This document shows, piece by piece, positions 21,481-33,727 of a stretch of 64,000 bases of DNA. The DNA comes from Galerina marginata (taxonomy: Eukaryota; Basidiomycota; Agaricomycetes; Agaricales; Galerinaceae), in the NCBI GenBank assembly GCA_023014335.1, contig JAECYW010000016.1:62001-126000 (forward strand), read 5' to 3'. Position numbers and translations under genes: made by a program. Positions within the stretch are counted from its first letter, which is position 1. Each line of letters starts with the position of its first letter. The notes below the pieces were generated by a model that was given only the letters and a program-made list of their open reading frames with translations, did not search any database and had not been told where the DNA came from.

Positions 21481-21599
21481 TATGAGGCACTTTGTGCAGA
21501 ACCAGATGAAGGAGAGGGCCGAAGTGCCGACATTTTCGATGAGCTGAAGTGAAAGATTGTCTCGAAGGATTCTTCCTTGTTGAAATGAGGGTACCCGTC

Positions 21600-22400
21600 A
21601 AGCAAAGAGATGGAAGTGGCGATGCCGTATCTTCTTCCTCTGTTCCTCCTAAAACTTGAAGGCTGGCTCCTTGGCTCAGGTTTATCGAAGGCTACTGCGA
21701 CGCCGCCCTGCCAAGTTCCCGCAAAATCAACATCGTCACCCAATATCCGCCTAGCCTTGTCCATCGATCGCAGGCGCAGCTGCATCGGGCCTCCGCGTTC
21801 AAGTCGAGATGGTCGTTCAATACCTCGCTCATCCGCGCCACCCTCTAGAGCCCCTGCCGTTCGCGCTCTTGCAGCTGGTAAGCCTCGATGAACGAGGCCG
21901 CTCCCTTCTCGCGTTCGTTATCGTTATCTTCAACCTCGATGACCACCCTCTCCCTATCTCTATCCCCAGCAGGTGCCAGCGCACTCAACATCGTCGACGT
22001 CAACTAGCTCGGGCCCAGCAGTGCAGAATCCAAGTTCGGGCTCGGGGCCGGGGTAGCAGCACCTGTAATTGTCCCAGAACCGGCAATGGACCTAGGTACA
22101 AGGATGCTGGCAATCGGGCTGCGCGGAGGCGAGCCTGCTCTCAACCGTGAGCGGGAGGACCGGCAAGAGCTGCCAGGAAGGTGCTTGTGCGGACGGAGAA
22201 AGTATGGGGGGATGAAGGGAGTTGAGTTCTGGTTCCGATTCTCGGTATTGGGATCTAGGAGGCGGGCGACAAGTAGGAGAGAGACGAGACGAAGAGAGAA
22301 AGAGACGAAAGGAGTGTGATGGATGTAGTGCGTAGAGAGCAAAGCTGTCGGTGGTGGTGATGAAAGAAATCACATCAAATCACAAAATCACGATCACGCG
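21600..22400 (-). pseudogene. Decayed copy of the 54148-54528 ORF
   Basis: The segment aligns with 54150-54950. The phrase encoding MDKARRILGDDV is retained (near 21745), but the region matching the middle of the 126-residue ORF at 54148-54528 has deletions and frame changes. It sits on the 3' side of the patatin NLR, exactly as its counterpart does in copy 2. Confidence 0.35.
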
Positions 22401-22799
22401 AGGCGTGTCGTTTATTTGCTCTCTCTTTTTAGGATCTGAAGTCAGCTTATTCCCAGTACCGGTGCCCGCTTTCCGAGTGATTCAGAAGAGGCCCCAAAAC
22501 CGCACACGCACCCCGAAACGTTGCGGTTTGCGGTGGGGAGACCTCAAAGGGGCAGCTGCATGGCGCGGTCAGTGGTTTTGTCTTTAGACAGTGTTCTCCT
22601 GAAGAGTGTTCGATCCTTGCTCTTCACCGTCTCTGATGACGATCACAACGACCCGACATCGAGCACTCTTGCTCAGACGCTTGAAGTCTCTGAAAGCTTA
22701 ATTCCCTCTCGAAAATATACGAATTATACGAATTCGACAGCTTTCTGTTTGCAAGCAAATTCCTCGAGGCGAAGATGAACCTGAGGTAGAGTTCTGGCT

Positions 22800-23640
22800 A
22801 CGGTACATTTTGCTTGGCTACCCACCTTGAGGTCCAAGTGATCTTGCGTGTTCTCCCCGCTGGCCTTCTTCAGAATCCAGTAAACCTCACAAGAGGTCTT
22901 GGTTCAGGACTGCATGCTCCATCCCATCCTCCACGAGTTCCTCTGCCGGCGTATCGGACTCCGGAACGCACCTTCCTCGTCTCTCTCAAGTGACTTAAGT
23001 CTATTAATTCTATCATGCTCGCTGCTTAACAACGACGACATCGGCGCCAGCTGGCGTGGTTGACGTGGCCGTGGACGTGGACATCTTACCCGCCGGCATA
23101 TATATCGGTATTGTCTTCTGACTTCTTCGAGGTTTTGAGTTTTTTCACACCACGGTGGAATCTTGGAAGGCAAGTTGCTGTCCGGCATCGTTGACATTTG
23201 AGCCAACTTACGAATGTCATCGTGAATGCAAGTTTATCTCGTCGTTTCACAGATACACGATTCGTACGAACAATATACTCCCCAAACCAGTTTCTCAACA
23301 AACATTTATCAGCGTCTATGTCCTCCAAGGTATATTCACGACATTTCATTGTTTCAAGGAGAGATTGATAGATGCTGGATAAACTTTCATTGCCAGGTCC
23401 TAACCTAACTTGCGCGAGAAATCGCACCACCGTCTATCTTGTTCATGCAGCCCTGTAAGTAAGATTAATTATTCATTCACCAACAATTCACCAATATCAT
23501 GCTCACAGTCCACAGTGTTAGTTCCCCGGTGTTAAACGATTCTCCGTATCGTTTGAAATTGCACGCTGGTTCTTCCAAGTTCCATGATGATGCCATAATT
23601 AATTGAATCTTCCAGTCTCATCCTCTCTCATGCCTTTCGA
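22800..23640. repeat. Dispersed repeat, copy 2 of 4
   Basis: A diverged copy of the 6890-7700 repeat, and part of the segment duplicated at 55380-56240. The region 23225-23330 (TACGATTCGTACGAACAAT in context) is almost identical to 55805-55910. Confidence 0.65.
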
Positions 23641-24553
23641 GCGGCGAATCGGGTCCGAGTTCGAGTTCGACGCTGCTTGACGATTCGTATCCAATACTGC
23701 CCATATTACTATCAGGCAAGCGATGACTGGGTATGTATATGGAGGTTTTCAGCCCCTCTTGCTCAATCCAATCCAAACTCCAAAGCTTCAGCTCGCGAAT
23801 CGTGGCCGAAACGTCAGGCGAAGTGCTATCACTCAATTGATAAGGCAAAAGTTGGACGTGATGTGGCAAACACTCACCAGTTTACAATAGAGATAATAAA
23901 TATTTGGATGTGGCAATGAACGTGAACGGCAAACGGTTTACTTTAGACTCGTTTGCAGATGTGAAAGAGATAGAGTAGAGGCTTGGATCGGGCCTGTCGA
24001 ATTGACTTACCTTAGAGGATTTAGGATACAGAAACTATCCCCTGAATCTGATGAGGCTGAATGAATGCCCGAGTCGATTATCAGACGGGTTGTGGTTGGC
24101 GTAGCAGTTAGAAAATGCGATGGCTTCAAGTTGACAATTACAAGCGTGAAGAATCGGCTCGATCGGACGATTTGAACATTCACGACAGACGTAGATGTTG
24201 GCCGTGGCGCGACCAGTGGGTGATGGAAACTGTAACGTTATCCAATGAGTTTTAATTTGGCACAACGTGAAAGAAAGCGTTAACGTGAACATGAAGCAAC
24301 CAAGATGAGTCTTAGACGTTGGAGTACCAGAATCAAATGGGAACTCAATGTAAATTAGAATTTATTGCGAGCAGCGGGATATCAATTGTGCAGACATTGC
24401 ATTCAATGGTTCCATACACAACGATAAAAATTGGGATTTAGCGAGTTTGAGACTCTGTAAAAGTGTTGTATCAAATACGAAACAGTTAAATTTACCAAAA
24501 TTCCGCTGGGATCGAAGTCCGGAGGGTGAGCGCTTAAATAATCAAATAGGCGC

Positions 24554-27500
24554 CTACTTCCTCTTCTCCCTCACTTTGACCTCGAGTGCCCCTGCCTCTG
24601 TCAAGCGGCCCTGGCTTCTGTATGTGTCCGCGAGATTTTCCATGCTTGTGAGGGTGTAAGGATGATTATCCCCATACACCTGCTTCCTCTTTGCCATTAC
24701 TACCACCTCAAGTGCCTCTGCCTCTGTCAAGCGCCCCTGGTTCCAGTACGTGTTTGCAAGATTTGCCATGCTCGTGAGGGTGACAGGGTGATCATCTCCA
24801 AGCACCTGCTTCATCTTCTCCATCACCACCACCTCGAGTGCCTCTGCCTCTGTCCAGCGCCCCTGATTCCTGTATGTGGACGCAAGATTCCCCATGCTTG
24901 TGAGGGTGTGAGGATGTTCATCTCCGAGCACCTGCTTCCTTTTCTCCATCACCGCCACATTGAGCACCTCTGCCTCTGTCCAGCGCCCCTGCTTCCAGTA
25001 TGTGGACGCAAGATTTGCCATGCTTGTGAGGGTGTCAGGATGTTCATCTCCAAGCACCTGCTTGCATTTCTCCATCACCACCACTTCAAGTGCCTCTGCC
25101 TCTGTCAAGCACCCCTGGTCCCCGTATATGGACGCAAGATTATTCATGCTTGTGAGGGTGTCAGGATGGTCATCTCCGAGCACCTGCTTCCTTTTCTCCA
25201 TCACCACCACCTCGAGCACCTCTGCCTCTGTCCAGCGCCCCTGGTTCCAGTATGTGGACGCAAGATTTGCCATGCTCATGAGGGTTTTAGGATGTGCATC
25301 TCCAAGCAACTGCCTCCTTTTCTCCATCACCACCATGTTGAGTGCCTCTGCATCCGTCCAATGCCCCAGTTCATTATAGACAAGTCCCATACAAGTCAGT
25401 ATAAATGGATCAATCTCTTCGGGATTAACTGAGGTTCTAGAGTTGGAGATATGCTGTAGAAGTGTACGCCGATATTTGTAGTCCTTGTTGGTGAACGTCC
25501 ATGAAATTGATAAGCAAATGATACTGAGTACGCATTTCTGCATGACCTGTTGGTTTCCTTCCATGGTTGTGCGACTCCAGTGTTGCACCAATGGATGAAT
25601 GCTGTAGGTGTAATTTTGACCATCATATTCAATGAGCGAATAGGATCCAAGGCGCTTGATTACCTGTCCAAAGTCCCAGGACCAATCTGAACCTTGATTT
25701 CCTAGCTGGTTTAATAACTGTGTCACTTTGTTCTGTAGTTCAGAATCCTCCAGTTGGTCTTGAGACACCACTGCCTTTTCGAACATCTCCCCTGAAATTC
25801 CTTTGTGATGTAGGATCGAGAAAATTTGCAGCAAGGATCTTGCTGCTGTATCGAGTTTGTCATAACTCAGTTTCCATGTAGTATATACCGCTCGTTCATA
25901 TGAATCTTGTTCTTGCAATTCTTTATTCTGTAACAATTTGTCACGGTGACGGCGATAGAGTTCTCGATATTGGCTTAGTGATGAGTGGCAATGAATGTAA
26001 GCGCCGGCCTGGGAGACGGCCAAGGCAAAGTGATGAAGTTCCTGTATCATAATTTAAATTGAAACCATTCTCTAAAGACGTGAAAATCACCTGTACAATT
26101 TCCTTTGCCAGTGCTTTATTTTGGTTGCTATTTTCTGCCCGAGCCCGATCCAAGAGCAAGTTTGTTGCGTCTTCGTGATCCATGCCCGAAACCTTTTCCT
26201 CTGCATCTTTCACAGATAGACCGCGAAGCTCTTGATTGCGTGTTGTAATCAGGATATTTCCAGACTCACACCGCGGAAAGAATCTCTTCAGCTGCAAGTT
26301 GACATCGTCTGCGTTGTCAAACAAAAGCAACCAGTTTCCGTCGAGCTGGTCCGCAAGCCAACGAAGACACGCATCCGCTGACCGCTCAATGTTTCTTGGA
26401 GTAATGGTTTCAAGATCTGCTTGGAGAGTTTGTTCATTGGTCGCGTCAACGTAGAAGACATCAGAAAAGCTGAAAATTAAAAATCAAATTGTCATCTCTT
26501 GAATCATGATTTCATAGACGGTCGAACCATACCAGGTGGACTCTTTCACAAATTTAAGAGCAAGCTGGGTCTTTCCGGAACCCCCAAGGCCGTGCAAAAC
26601 AAACACATGTTGAGTATCAGAAACCGACTCGAAATATCCTCGCATCTTATTAAGGATGTCCTTTCGTCCTATAAATGATGCCACTGGAGGCGGACAAAGT
26701 TTGCGTTCGGTGACACGTTGAACCGATTCAATTGGAGGCCTAGGAGAAACTAGGGTAACAAATTTAAATTACTATGCAGATTCACAAAAGAGATTCTTCC
26801 GCACTGAGTTGCTCGAGTAGAACTTGCCCTTTCGGGACTCTGATCGCACTAACCAACACGGCAAGCTTTGGTTCAACTTCTTTGTCCGCCAAATAGTTTG
26901 TGGTATGAGCTTCCACGTTGCTGAGCTTCTCCGATTCAGACAGCTTTATGCCCTGCATTCCCTGCTCGACGTTTAGTCGAAAATAGGTGTTCGGCAAGTT
27001 GGCGAAGTAACGCAACATGTCTTGGTGCGTATTTTCACAGTCCGTGGCAATGCTCTTGAGCGCGTCGATCACATCCGTCGGTATAATTTGCTGAAAAAGC
27101 CCAGGTTTCTCGATAGCAGTTACTTCAGCCTTTCCAGTACCGATGCTCAACAAGCACCCGATTTGACGACCGCCAAATATATCTCTGGCTTCTTCCAGCA
27201 CCACCTGACTTGGATTATTGCGGCCTAATCCCCCATCGATAAAAGGCTGATCCCGCCCAATTTCAACGCGCTTGAAGAAAGTGGGTGCTGCGGATGTTGC
27301 TCGAGCGGCCTCCCAAATCTTGCAGTTTGAATGCGGTTTTTGAGACTCGTATGTCCTGAAAAGCACTGGAATGTTTGCGTTCATGTTGTGGGCATTCTTG
27401 GCACAAACAAAGCTAATAAGTATTATTAACATTCGAAACCGACTGCATAGCAAAGCAATATATTGAGTACGCACGTTCGACAGACTCCTGCTTGATCATC

Positions 27501-28035
27501 TTCTAACAAGAGTGATTCGGGATCGCCAGTTACGCTCCGTACCACAGATTTGATAGCTTTTTCGAGCGTTGCCGCTTTGAATTTTCCATCTCCCCATCGC
27601 TTCCTATCTGAGAATACTTCTTTCGCCAGAGAATCGTAGTGCTTGATTGCCGTTTCCACATCCATCCGAAGGCGCCCAAGCATCAAAGCAATTATCCTGT
27701 AATTTACAAATTTCGTATAAGTAATATGACGGTGATCGTAGATACATAAAGCGGCGCACCCTCCAGTACTAGTACCCCCAATCAGATCGAAGTAATCGCA
27801 CGGCTTCGGGAGTACGCTAAGAGGTTCTTCCCCGTTCTTCTTCCGTTTCGCGTTCTCCTCAAACATCAGCCTATGCATAACTTCTCTGATTACGAGCAGT
27901 TCCGAAAGGCCGCGAATGCCACCGCCGTCTGTTCAGCGCTTATTCGTCAGTGACTCCGTCTGCGAGAGAGGACAAATTGGCACCATTACCTAGCGCAAGT
28001 AGCTTCAAAGGTGGTGCATCTTCAGGGGAAGTCAT
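24554..28035 (-). CDS. NLR-type receptor: patatin-NB-ARC-TPR protein (7 exons, complete)
   Basis: Exons: 28035-27990, 27928-27760, 27696-27475, 27412-26786, 26739-26533, 26469-26091, 26041-24554. They total 3138 nt (1045 aa), and every junction is GT-AG. The N-terminus is a patatin-like phospholipase (PNPLA) domain with oxyanion loop DGGGIRG (16-22), nucleophile elbow GTSTGG (Ser69) and DGG (Asp205), so the Ser-Asp dyad is complete. The NB-ARC ATPase follows: P-loop GLGGSGKT (405-412), Walker B LLLFDNADD (about 471-479) and ILITTRN (about 496-502). About six 42-residue TPR units of the kinesin-light-chain type (QVLGDEHPDTLTSMANLAST style) fill roughly 760-1045. In fungal NLRs this layout pairs a lipase effector with a sensor of repeats; the trigger is unknown. 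The start is set by the MTSPEDAPPLKLLALDGGG context. A truncated paralogue lies at 57187-60444. Confidence 0.92.
24570..25380 (-). repeat. 126-bp coding repeats (TPR array of NLR copy 1)
   Basis: Six units of about 126 bp each encode one 42-residue TPR. Units differ mainly at scattered codons, while phrases such as GTGAGGGTGTCAGGATG recur almost unchanged. This level of likeness implies recent turnover of units. Confidence 0.9.
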
Positions 28036-29339
28036 CGTTAAGACGAAGGTGTTGAATTCTCGGACCCCGAGTCAGCAGATACGACAGGCGTACCGCCTCA
28101 TCTAAAATTTCACACAGAAGGACGTTCATGTAAGTGTACTATTTACAGCGATAACTGGTTATTAATATCTTTCCTTATCTAAAGGGAACAAGGTCACCCT
28201 TTCATTTATCACCGTAGTTTCTGTGCCGTTCCATTTATACGTCCCATGTCGAATGGCGTTCCTTACATTTTTACGTCGCCAGTCGAGGACGACCGTCGAC
28301 AATCGAGATAGTATAGTGCAGACTGCAGTACATACCTGCCATTGTAGCTTAATGACGTTATATCTGACCTATGTAATATTTGATCTCATTTTATAATGTG
28401 TTTGGGTATGGTCTGAAGGAAAAACCCATAAATTTCCATTGGGAGGTGCAGGAGGCATTTTCAGAAATGCCTCTTGCAAACGCATAGCTGAAGTAAGATG
28501 ATGCTTTCGCGCCAAGCCGAAGCCGGCCTATATCGAACCAAACTTTCGGGCTAAGCCGAGCCGGCACATCGGAGCTGTGATCAAATCAACTTGCCTTTTC
28601 TTCCGTGCAGGCCTCTTCTCTCTTCCCAATTGTGTACACAGGCGCACGAGTAATGCGAGAAATGCGAGAATGAACTGGATATTGTACTTGCGAGCTGGGA
28701 ATGCTCTGTTCTGTTGATTACACAGAGGTCGTCAATTCACGACTGCACCGAAGATCTACCTGGGCATGACTTGAAGCTCACTAGTATCTGCGACTTAAAG
28801 TACGTTCCTCATTGTCCTGCTTCCAGTCTTCCGCTGCTTATATAGCTATTAATTGATAGTCGTATGTGTCCTTCCTCTCTCTCACCAGCATATAGCCGTA
28901 AGGAACCTCGAGAGACTGTACCCGCCAACTTCGCTGGCTCGCGCTGAAACTTGGCTGAGCGAATACATCACGTCTCAACGTCTCAGCTTTCAAATCGCAC
29001 CGCACGCACAGCGACGTGTTCCACTCGCATGTCCACCCGAGCTGCATAGTTCCCGCAGATGCTCTCCACCTCTGGCGTCGGCGTCAACATGGCCTCCCTC
29101 CTCCGTTTTGAACAACCGCGTCTCGAACCACTGAACAGTGTAGACGGGGGGCGAAGGTCGACTTTGTGCGTTGTGCTGATGGCTAGAATGGGGTACGGTC
29201 TATATGATCGGTTCTCGTGCTCAACTCGAACCGCAAAACAACCCCTGCGCTTTACAACGATGCACAGTGTTTCTAGTGTCAATCGTACCAGCACCACGAT
29301 GCAAGAGGCGGGGCGGAGGAGCTGGGCATGAGGGGTATG
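28036..29339. other. Upstream region of the patatin NLR, no gene found
   Basis: Apart from the shared 70-bp block at 28398-28467, nothing is supportable. The short open frames at 28.8-29.3 kb overlap on both strands and have no paralogue. Confidence 0.4.
28398..28467 (-). promoter_or_regulatory. 70-bp block shared upstream of two NLR genes (site 2)
   Basis: This is the counterpart of 16278-16347, same orientation to its gene, about 360-430 nt before the start codon at 28035. The third NLR has lost this region through its 5' truncation. Confidence 0.4.
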
Positions 29340-30990
29340 TTGGCGTGTCTGAGGTCTGTTTCTTTTTCTGGCTCTCCCGTCTTCGAAGTTTCTTCTCGTC
29401 CATCCCTAGTCATCGTCCACTTCTTCGACACTACCACTCCATTCTTCCATCCTTCGTCGTCGTATATTTCTTCCATCTCCTATCGTCGTCTGACTTACTC
29501 TGACTACTTTCATTTCAGCCTTTTCTCCCTTCTCCCGTCGGCGTGTTTTCGTGTGACTCTCTCCGGTCTGTCCCGCGCTTTGATCTCGCTCCCCTTTTCC
29601 CGTCAGTCCTTCTTCCTTTCTCCGTCTTTCCCCTTACCAATTTGGGCCCTCATAGCTGCCCACGATTCGGGCGATGTCAAGGGTAAAATAATCAGTGTGC
29701 CTCTGTTCAACTCCTTTTTTTCGACCTCATCCTTCTCATTCAACCTCCTCCCATTCCCCCTTCTTTAAGCTCAGATTCTACTATTTTTCTCCCAATGCTT
29801 GTACTCTTTCGTTCTCTTCTTAGTTCATATCGACATTCCTATGTTTTCCTCTTGGCTCTTTCTTCCCAGTTCGTCCCTCTTGCCCTCTTCGGATCTTCCG
29901 GTTTCTCCCTTTTTCTCCTCTCTGTTTTTGCCCGCCCACATGCTCAAACCTTACGTCTTTCTTCTTTCTTCAGGAGCCACGACGATGCCGCACGACCCAA
30001 CCAACACCAACAGCCAGCTCGATCTTTTCTTGGGCGCTAGCAACTCAGGTGGTGGGCTGTCCGAATCTGGCGTTTATAGGCCACTGGATAGCCAAAGCAC
30101 CCCCTAGAAACACGATGCGATGCCAAACCTGCCGCTCCGATTCCCGTTGCTGGTTCCTCCATTAATTATAAGGCAAAAGCACAGATTTCATGACGCCCTC
30201 ACGCCACGACGGCCGGGTGCTGTCTCAGGTTTGAATTTTTCTCCATTTCCTGTCCCCTCCTGTCCTCGAGAATTTCTTCCTATTCTTCCTCGGGTGTTCG
30301 TCGTCCCTTCCTTCGACATTTCTACTTCATTCTTCCCTCCTTCGTCGTCGTGTATTCCCGCTTTTCCTCTTTCGTCGCCCGACTTTGCTTTCATTTCTGC
30401 TTGTACCCCTTCCTCCCGTCCGTGTTATTCTGTGAGTCTCCTTCCACTATTGTTACGCCCTTATATTCCCCCCAAGTTTTTGACCTCTGTCTTTTTTCCT
30501 TTTTCCTCGCAAATACGGGCCCTTCGCCTCCGTCGCCTATGGAGATGTCGAGCGGTCAAGTAGTGAGTGTACCGTATTTTTTCTTTTTTCTTTCGTCCTC
30601 GTTCTTCCCATCATACGCTCTCCCTTTGACTTTTTTCTAAGCTCGACCTTGTGCCCTTTCATTCAATTGTTGTACTCTCTCGTCCTCTTCTTAGTTCATC
30701 CCGTCATTCCTTTCTTTTCCTCCTTCCCCTTTTTGTTCCCTTCTTCCCAGTTCGCCCCTCATGGCTCTTCTTGGCTTCTCTTCTCTTTTTCTCCTCTCGA
30801 TTTTCTCTCAAATCTTACGTATTTTCTCTCTTCTCAAGAGCCATAATGGTGCTGCACGACTCGATTAATACCAACAGCCGTTTCAAGCTTTTTTTCGGGC
30901 GCTAAAAGCTCAGGCGTTCGGCACTATGAATTCGTAGTGACTGGGACAGAAGGACGACGAGGCGCATTCTATAAATACGACACGATGCCC
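29340..30990 (+). repeat. Pyrimidine-rich tandem duplication (period about 0.87 kb)
   Basis: Two direct copies, about 29340-30110 and 30210-30990, share landmarks in order: a TCGTCGTCGT-type stretch, TTGTACTCT followed by CTCTTCTTAGTTCAT, and an ending GAGCCA ... CCAACAGCC. The plus strand is extremely rich in C and T throughout. Open frames here are by-products of that bias and are not conserved between the two copies. Confidence 0.6.
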
Positions 30991-30999
30991 CGCCTGTCG

Positions 31000-33727
31000 C
31001 TCCCGCTCACGCTGCTGGAACCTCTAGCACAACGCCCGCTCCTCACGTTGTAAGTATTTGAAGTACGGCGACGTCGGATGTTGGCTATAGTAAGGAGAAG
31101 ACGTCTCACGATGTAGTAGTGGCCTCTGGCCCGAGATGCCCGAGGCTGGATTAGATTAGATAGCATCAGTAGCACAGCCTGTCCGTATGTAGACGCTGCG
31201 CGGTCCTGTGACGAATCATCCGGGCTTGCCTTTTGCCACTACGTGGGACGCGACAGCGCACTGCTCGACGCGCTTCCCGAGCTTCGCTAGACTCGGACTG
31301 CTAGGGTAGGCCTGATAGGCCTATCCCAACGAGAGAGTCAGTCACCGAGTAGTATACTAGTATACTATTGAGCACAGCTATCTAATCTGAATGGGTACAA
31401 AATTAATTTTCTATGCTTAAGTACTAGCAGAATTAGAATTAGACACTTTACATCTCGACGTACAATGCATTTCGAATTTATTACTGCTAGTAGACTATAG
31501 CTAGACTGTTCGTGTAAGTGTGATTAATGAATTCACTAAAATTCACGAATAAGCGCTGGTTTTACCACTCTGCACCGGTGCGTGATTGACTTGGATATTG
31601 CTTGTCCATTAATATTGCGACGTAATCAATACACACCATGTTAATAATTATTCGATTCCTTCCCTCGTGGAATTTGGCATTTGGACCACATTGACCATCT
31701 CCTGCAGGCTACAGCGTTAAAACAATCATTGTTGGCGGCTATGTTATCCAGATACATGTTCACTCTGCGTTAGCTCCGGCATTAGCTCTAGATATCCAGA
31801 TAGTCAGTGTGTCCTGGTCTGCGATTCCGAAGCGGCTGGTTACTTCAACCTCTAGAATTTGAGTACAATAGATCTGGCATAGTATCAGTACACTAAAGTA
31901 GTCTATCATGCAACGGACATTATCTAGTTAGCTTCAATAGCACAACTACCAAGAGTCTCCAGTACTCTAATTAGCGCCTAAGCGTCTCGTAGACGCCCGT
32001 TTCCTATGCTTCCCACGACCCACGGCGTTCTCCGCCTGCCCACTCGAGTCAAGGACGCATCCGTACAGTCGACGGCACTAGATGGCCGCTTATTCGATTC
32101 AATGGAATATACAGGGAATACGCGGAATATCTTAGCATATCCCACATGTGGAGTGATCAGTCCACGGTTCGAGCCATAGAGGCTGTTAGGTATAAATACA
32201 GCTTGAGATATCGTAGTCTACACCGAATTTTACATACTTTTTGCCCTCAAACTTCGTGTGACTGACTAGATGGATGCCTGGCTTAAGTTAATACTGAGAT
32301 CGAGTCCTTTAGATCGTCAAGTAAAGGTCTTTTTACCTATTATATTGGGTGGATACCTTCGATACTTTAGCTAGGAATTTAAATCGCATTTGTTAACTAA
32401 AGCATCGAAGCTTACTAGGACAAGAGGTTCTGTACGAGTCCTTAAAGCTATACACATTCCCTAACAAGGATCCGACCTTCAGCTTTCCTTCAAAGCCGAA
32501 CCGTTCTGGAGGGGGATGAGATCGGGGACCTTGCTTTGGACTATGGAAGAAGAGAACGACGATGTAGCGAGGAGCAAGCCGACAAAAACTGCCCCCCAGC
32601 TCATCCTCATCGAGTATTACACAGAAAACTGTTTAAACTAACAGGACATTCGAGTTTCTGAGACGGCTAAAATCTGGCGGAAAATTAAAAGTTCGATACT
32701 CGATCACAACCGTTTCGAACTGCCCAGCAGACAAGTGGTAGTTGAGTTGACTACTAGTTATTGACTTGCTTGCCAGGCCCACCCGACTCATTACACTAGG
32801 GACACGGCCGGGAAAAATAACCCGCCTTGAGGTGCATAATGCAGATTCCAAAGATTGACTTTGTGGTTCTTCTAGCCGCGGCAGTTGCAAGAAACTTGAA
32901 CTCGTCACTCTGATTATAATAGTTTTGAATGGAGAGGTGAGGAATATGGTATGTATATTGCTGAACGTATGTAGGTTATTGTAATTACGAACATCGGTTC
33001 TCGGAGACTTGAATGCGATTATACGCATAATAAATTAAAAAGAATGTTTGAAATTGCCCGTTTCCTACTAAGATAAGTAGGAGCAAAGCGTTGCATTTGG
33101 GAATATAAGAGGGGCGCGTCGCGTCATAATGTCCATCACGTGTTGCCAGTTGTGATCAATTTTGAATTTGAATTTGGGATCCTCCTGCCCTCCTCCATCT
33201 ACCGCATCAGTTTCCTCCACATACAATCTCTTTCCGATCCTGTATATTATAGCTTTCCGAATTCGCTTCTTCTCTATTCTTTGGGAATCTCGATACCTTG
33301 AAGGTCTTTGTCACCTTAAAGATTCAAACGACTCATGCGACGCCGCGCATTTCGCATGTTGCCTCCTTTCCCTGCCCTTCACGATCTCTTGGATCTTGTC
33401 GGGTGAGCTCTACTCTAGACCTAGAGTCCGGGTGCGACCTAACCTCCTTAAGTGCTGATGCTTCCCTAGCCCCAAGCTCGTATCCTGACGACCCTTTTTT
33501 CAACGATCCTTCTGTCCTTATAATTTGAAGACCACGATTGCGTCACTCTCGCATGGAGATCGGAATTGTAGCACGGGTCTTTAGTAGAGGGACTCGGAAG
33601 CAACTAGGTACGTGCATTCTGGTTTCTTGCTTTCCCAGCAGTCGAAGCTGAAAGCACTTCGTCGTTCTGTAGCTCGTCGTTGGGACCAACCTTCCTACTG
33701 TGTCTGTGGGATCAGCGGCCTTACCAC
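31000..33727. other. Gene-poor segment
   Basis: No gene, RNA or repeat could be supported in this 2.7 kb. A 131-codon minus-strand frame at 32633-33028 has no family resemblance, no paralogue and an unremarkable composition, and was not accepted. Confidence 0.5.

Noticed and set aside
18260..21785. Overlapping ORFs of up to 205 codons in repeat block 1 and their relatives in block 2
   Set aside because: Equivalent positions in the second block have different frames and stops, so selection on a protein is not supported.
24662..25432. A 256-codon His/Cys/Leu-rich repetitive ORF on the plus strand (also at 57301-58024)
   Set aside because: It is the antisense shadow of the TPR array. The 126-bp periodicity keeps the opposite strand free of stops. 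There is no independent promoter or splice evidence.
29328..30640. Several ORFs of 80-147 codons in the 29-31 kb segment
   Set aside because: They arise from the C/T-rich composition (Ser, Phe, Leu, Pro only), and the reading frame is not conserved between the two direct copies.
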